From NCBI GenBank assembly GCA_963565915.1, contig OY751490.1:4030001-4094000 (forward strand): a DNA stretch of 64,000 nt, given 5' to 3'. This DNA is from Entoloma clypeatum (lineage: Eukaryota > Basidiomycota > Agaricomycetes > Agaricales > Entolomataceae). Shown here one piece after another: positions 60,817-64,000 of this stretch. A model generated the notes under the pieces. The model did no database searches. It had not been told where the DNA came from and saw only the letters and a list, made by a program, of their open reading frames with translations. Within the stretch, counting starts at the first letter, position 1; every line of letters starts with the position of its first letter. A program made the position numbers and the translations under genes.

Positions 60817-63800
60817 CTAGATCTCGACTTCCAGGCGAGATATGATGTCGTCCGGGGTGTTCGTGAAATTTTCATATGGTTTAAATTCCAATCCTTCAAA
60901 GATGTTTGCGCGTAAGCGCCGAGGTGCATTCGGGTTTAATTTAAAGAAGTCCTCCACCGCTTCCTTGGCATGTTCTAGGTGATCCTCGGGTTCCCACGTG
61001 TTGTGGTCCTGAGTCAGACCCTCCCATTGCACTAAATATTCCAGCTTTCCTCTCTTCAACCTTGAGTCAATAACTTTTGCGACATCGTACTCCTCTTCGC
61101 CATTGATAACTATTGGGTTTGGTGCCTGCACCCTTTGTGACATAAATAGTGGTTCCTTAAATAATCGGACTCGTGATACATTGATGACCGGGTGGATTTT
61201 CCAGGTTTTCGGTAATTTAAGTTCTACGGCGTGTGACGAAATGATTTTGGTTATGGTATAGGGTCCAATCCATCGTTCGGCGAGTTTCTTTAAGGGTCGG
61301 TTCAACTTCAGGTCTTTAGTCGATAACCAAACTTTGTCGCCAACTTTGTAAACTGGTGCATCACCCCGTTTCAGGTTCGCATACCGTTCCATCTCTTCTG
61401 GTGCTTTTACTAGCGCCGCTTCCGCCTCCTCATGAATCTTCTTCATTCGCTCTGCGAATTCTTTTGCCGGTTCTGACTTTTCTGCCCTCCGAGGTTCTAC
61501 GCCCATCCTAGGGTTAAACCCATAATTTACAAAGAACGGCGAAAACTGAGTTGCCGTGTGAATTTTATTATTATAGGCGAACTCCGCGGTTGCCATCCAT
61601 TCGGGCCAATCTGTTTGCCGATGGGAAATAAATGATCTTAGATATTGTTCCAACTCCTGGTTGATGCGTTCCGTCTGTCCGTCTGTTTGCGGATGATACG
61701 CCGTTGATAATTTAGTTGTGATCCCCAATATTTTATTTAGTTCCTTCATAAATATTGCCGCAAATTGTGGTCCTCGATCTGACGTTAATGATTCTGGCAA
61801 TCCATGAAGTTTCCAGACTTCGTCCCGATATAGTTTAGCTAATCCTTCTGCTGAGACTTCATCGCGTGTTTTGATAAAGTGTGATTGCTTTGTTGATCTG
61901 CAAGCCACGACTAATACTGCGTTGTACCCCTGAGCTTCTGGGAGTCCTACGATAAAATCTGCTGTAACATGTTTCCATGGTCCTGCATGTTCCGTGTTTG
62001 CTTTTAATTTACCGGCTAGCGGTTGAGGCACGTTTTTTGATCGTTGACATCTGTCGCAGCCCTCGACGTATGCTTTGACCATGTTTGTAATACTAGGCCA
62101 CCAATAATTACGTGTAACCAATTCCAGGGTCTTCCACTGCCCTGGGTGTCCTGCAACTGGGTTGTCGTGGTGTAATTTAATTATTTCCTCCCTGAGTTCC
62201 TGACTTTTCGGAACATAAACCTTTCCTCTATGTAACCAGAGTCCCTGCTCTTCATGCCATTCATCTGCGCGCAATGTTTTGGTATTTGTTTTCTTTAACT
62301 CTTCCACTGCTTTCAACACTTGTTCGTCAAACTCTTTGGCATCCCTGATGCGTTTTAATAGTTTACTTTCTTCTCCATCAATAAGTATGTGACCTCGATC
62401 CATTGCTCGCAAGTGGAAGTATTCCGGTTTTAATAATGTTACGTCTTCGTTGTCATTTTCCACCCCCTTTCTATGATCGACCCTTCTCGAAAGAGCGTCC
62501 GCCTTTCCCATTGAGGTGCCAGCTTTGTGTAGTAATTTAAAGTTGAAGCGTGTTAGATACAACGCCCAGCGTGCTTGTCTGCGATTAAGCTTTCGTCCCT
62601 GCATGAAGTATTCGAGGTTTTTATGATCGGTCCAGATCTCGACCTCATGTTTGGCTCCTTCAAGGTGGTGTCTCCATGCTTCCAGCGCTCGAATTATGCC
62701 CAGTATTTCTTTATCGTGTACGTCATAATTTCGTTCCACATCGTTTAATCCTTTAGATAGAAAGGCACATGGCCTCCATTTCTCATCCTCGCATTCCATA
62801 GATAGAATTGCTCCTGTAGCAAAGTCCGATGCGTCTGATTCTACTCTCAACTTCCGATCCGGATCGGGAGATACTAATATAGGTGCCTCCGTAAATAATT
62901 TCTTTAGCATATCAAATGCTTCCTCCTGTTCCTCTTTCCAATTCCAGATTGTTTCTTTCCTTGTTAATTTATGTAGTGGCCCTGCCACTTTAGAGAAGTC
63001 CTTGACAAATCTTCGATAGAAATTGGCCAATCCTAGAAACGACTGGACTTCTTTGACTTTTGTTGGTTTCGGCCATTGTTTGATGGCGTCTACTTTTGAA
63101 GGATCCATTCGAATTCCGTCTTTCCCAATAATTAACCCTAAGAACTCTATTTCGTCTCGGTCAAAGAAACATTTTCCTGGTTTTAAGAATAAGTCGTTTT
63201 CTCGCAATCTTTTTAGAATTTCCTCCACAATTTCACTGTGTCCTTTTTCTCCTTCAGTTGCTACCAATATATCATCGATATAGATAACTACGTCTCCTTG
63301 ATCAATCAAGTCTCTAAATATGTCGTTCATCATAGTTTGAAACGTGCTTGGGGAATTATTTAATCCGAAGAACATAACGGTTGGTTCGAAAGCTCCATCT
63401 GGGGTTGTGAATGCCGCTTTCCACTCGTCTCCTTTTTTGATGCGTACATTGTTATACCCCCATCTGAGGTCCATTTTGGTAAACCTTTTCTTTCCCTTTA
63501 ATTTATCGATCAATTCCGGAATTAACGGGAGTGGATAATTATTGCGAACGGTCCAGCTGTTAATGTGTCGGTAATCCTGTACCATTCGTTTCTTTCCGTC
63601 TTTTTTGGGTATAAAGAATACTGGCGAAGTTTGTGGTGACTTGGTAGGTCGAATATATCCTTTGCGTAATTGATCGTTTACAAATTCGGATACTTCTTTC
63701 CTTTCATCCGGTGACAGGGGATAGACTTTGGCCTTCTTTGGTATGAAATCCGGTTTTAAGTCTATAGCGTGGTCCCATGGTTTCCTGACTGGTAATCTCT

Positions 63801-64000
63801 CCGATGCTTTCTTTTCAAAGACTGATAGATATTTGTGATATTTCCGGGGGACAACCTGTTCTGCCGGTACTTCATCTGAGGGTTCTCCTTTAGCTGCCCT
63901 GAGCGTGTGGATTACTTCCTCCTCCATTTCTTCCTCATTTCCTTCTACTACTTCTTCCATTCTTCCGCCCCATCTGGTTCTTGCAGTTTTATTTAAATAA
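60817..64000 (-). CDS. pol: Gypsy-4 pol, intact, 5' part beyond the window
   Basis: Open from the window edge (the frame reads NKTARTRWGG before the Met at 63960, so the start is off the edge) to 60817. From that Met: RT (FTKMDLRWGYNNVRIKKGDE, YIDDI near 228 instead of YLDDI), RNase H (VESDASDFATG, 375; TDHKNLEYF), integrase HHCC (600-640), core TADFIVGL (670), TSDRGPQF (730) and DGQTERINQ (763), and chromodomain (957-1010, YLVQWEGLTQDHNTWEPEDH). The usual VVVDR strand after the first catalytic Asp reads VVACRSTKQ. Protease and gag lie outside. AT-richer codon use than Gypsy-1 and Gypsy-3. Confidence 0.95.
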   Translation of the reverse strand, partial: YLNKTARTRWGGRMEEVVEGNEEEMEEEVIHTLRAAKGEPSDEVPAEQVVPRKYHKYLSVFEKKASERLPVRKPWDHAIDLKPDFIPKKAKVYPLSPDERKEVSEFVNDQLRKGYIRPTKSPQTSPVFFIPKKDGKKRMVQDYRHINSWTVRNNYPLPLIPELIDKLKGKKRFTKMDLRWGYNNVRIKKGDEWKAAFTTPDGAFEPTVMFFGLNNSPSTFQTMMNDIFRDLIDQGDVVIYIDDILVATEGEKGHSEIVEEILKRLRENDLFLKPGKCFFDRDEIEFLGLIIGKDGIRMDPSKVDAIKQWPKPTKVKEVQSFLGLANFYRRFVKDFSKVAGPLHKLTRKETIWNWKEEQEEAFDMLKKLFTEAPILVSPDPDRKLRVESDASDFATGAILSMECEDEKWRPCAFLSKGLNDVERNYDVHDKEILGIIRALEAWRHHLEGAKHEVEIWTDHKNLEYFMQGRKLNRRQARWALYLTRFNFKLLHKAGTSMGKADALSRRVDHRKGVENDNEDVTLLKPEYFHLRAMDRGHILIDGEESKLLKRIRDAKEFDEQVLKAVEELKKTNTKTLRADEWHEEQGLWLHRGKVYVPKSQELREEIIKLHHDNPVAGHPGQWKTLELVTRNYWWPSITNMVKAYVEGCDRCQRSKNVPQPLAGKLKANTEHAGPWKHVTADFIVGLPEAQGYNAVLVVACRSTKQSHFIKTRDEVSAEGLAKLYRDEVWKLHGLPESLTSDRGPQFAAIFMKELNKILGITTKLSTAYHPQTDGQTERINQELEQYLRSFISHRQTDWPEWMATAEFAYNNKIHTATQFSPFFVNYGFNPRMGVEPRRAEKSEPAKEFAERMKKIHEEAEAALVKAPEEMERYANLKRGDAPVYKVGDKVWLSTKDLKLNRPLKKLAERWIGPYTITKIISSHAVELKLPKTWKIHPVINVSRVRLFKEPLFMSQRVQAPNPIVINGEEEYDVAKVIDSRLKRGKLEYLVQWEGLTQDHNTWEPEDHLEHAKEAVEDFFKLNPNAPRRLRANIFEGLEFKPYENFTNTPDDIISRLEVEI

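Overview
The window is a transposon graveyard and nursery from a filamentous fungus, almost certainly an Agaricomycete (mushroom-forming basidiomycete). The basis is short introns of 45-68 bp with GTRNGT donors, a secreted protein and an HNH-type protein of families I associate with Agaricomycetes, and chromodomain Ty3/Gypsy, Ty1/Copia, hAT and Tc1-like elements of fungal type. Only one ordinary host gene looks intact: a small secreted protein at 45411-45934. The species cannot be named from this sequence.

Layout. 1-2611: decayed Gypsy gag plus LTR relic and a decayed Copia gag. 2612-12128: old, AT-richer DNA with a DDE-transposase relic, an unrecognised coding relic, short-word repeat arrays, a tiny poly(A) retroinsertion, a solo LTR (8141-8698), a 272-bp MITE and a truncated Tc1-like element. 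12134-19580: complete, very young Gypsy (Gypsy-1, minus strand) with LTRs that look identical and an extra spliced antisense gene carrying a Zn2Cys6-type cysteine motif. 20400-33160: a MITE, then a minus-strand Copia (H1) interrupted by a plus-strand Copia (N1), which contains a 200-N scaffold gap flanked by an artificial 655-bp duplication. 34273-45213: an old hAT transposon (8-bp target duplication) holding an intact Tc1-like element (35222-36843) and an intact Copia (H2, 37461-43243). 45411-48004: secreted-protein gene and an HNH pseudogene. 48096-50483: an element with about 250-bp inverted ends and a 9-bp target duplication that carries zinc-finger and helicase gene fragments (Pack-MULE-like). 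50522-60584: decayed Gypsy-2, split inside its reverse transcriptase by a nearly intact Gypsy-3 (53623-59740). 60600-64000: 3' part of an intact minus-strand Gypsy-4 that runs off the window.

Element boundaries rest on terminal repeats plus exact target-site duplications that I located for ten insertions. Where a nested insertion is removed in thought, the host reading frame closes again for hAT/Tc1, hAT/H2, H1/N1 and Gypsy-2/Gypsy-3, so insertion order is firm.

Functional logic. The Gypsy elements show self-primed reverse transcription of the Tf1 kind: the bases at the predicted RNA 5' end are complementary to the primer site two bases after the LTR. The Copia elements carry a primer site matching the anticodon region of initiator tRNA-Met. 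Older elements have died mainly by CGA-to-TGA-type stops, which points to CpG deamination, while young ones remain open.
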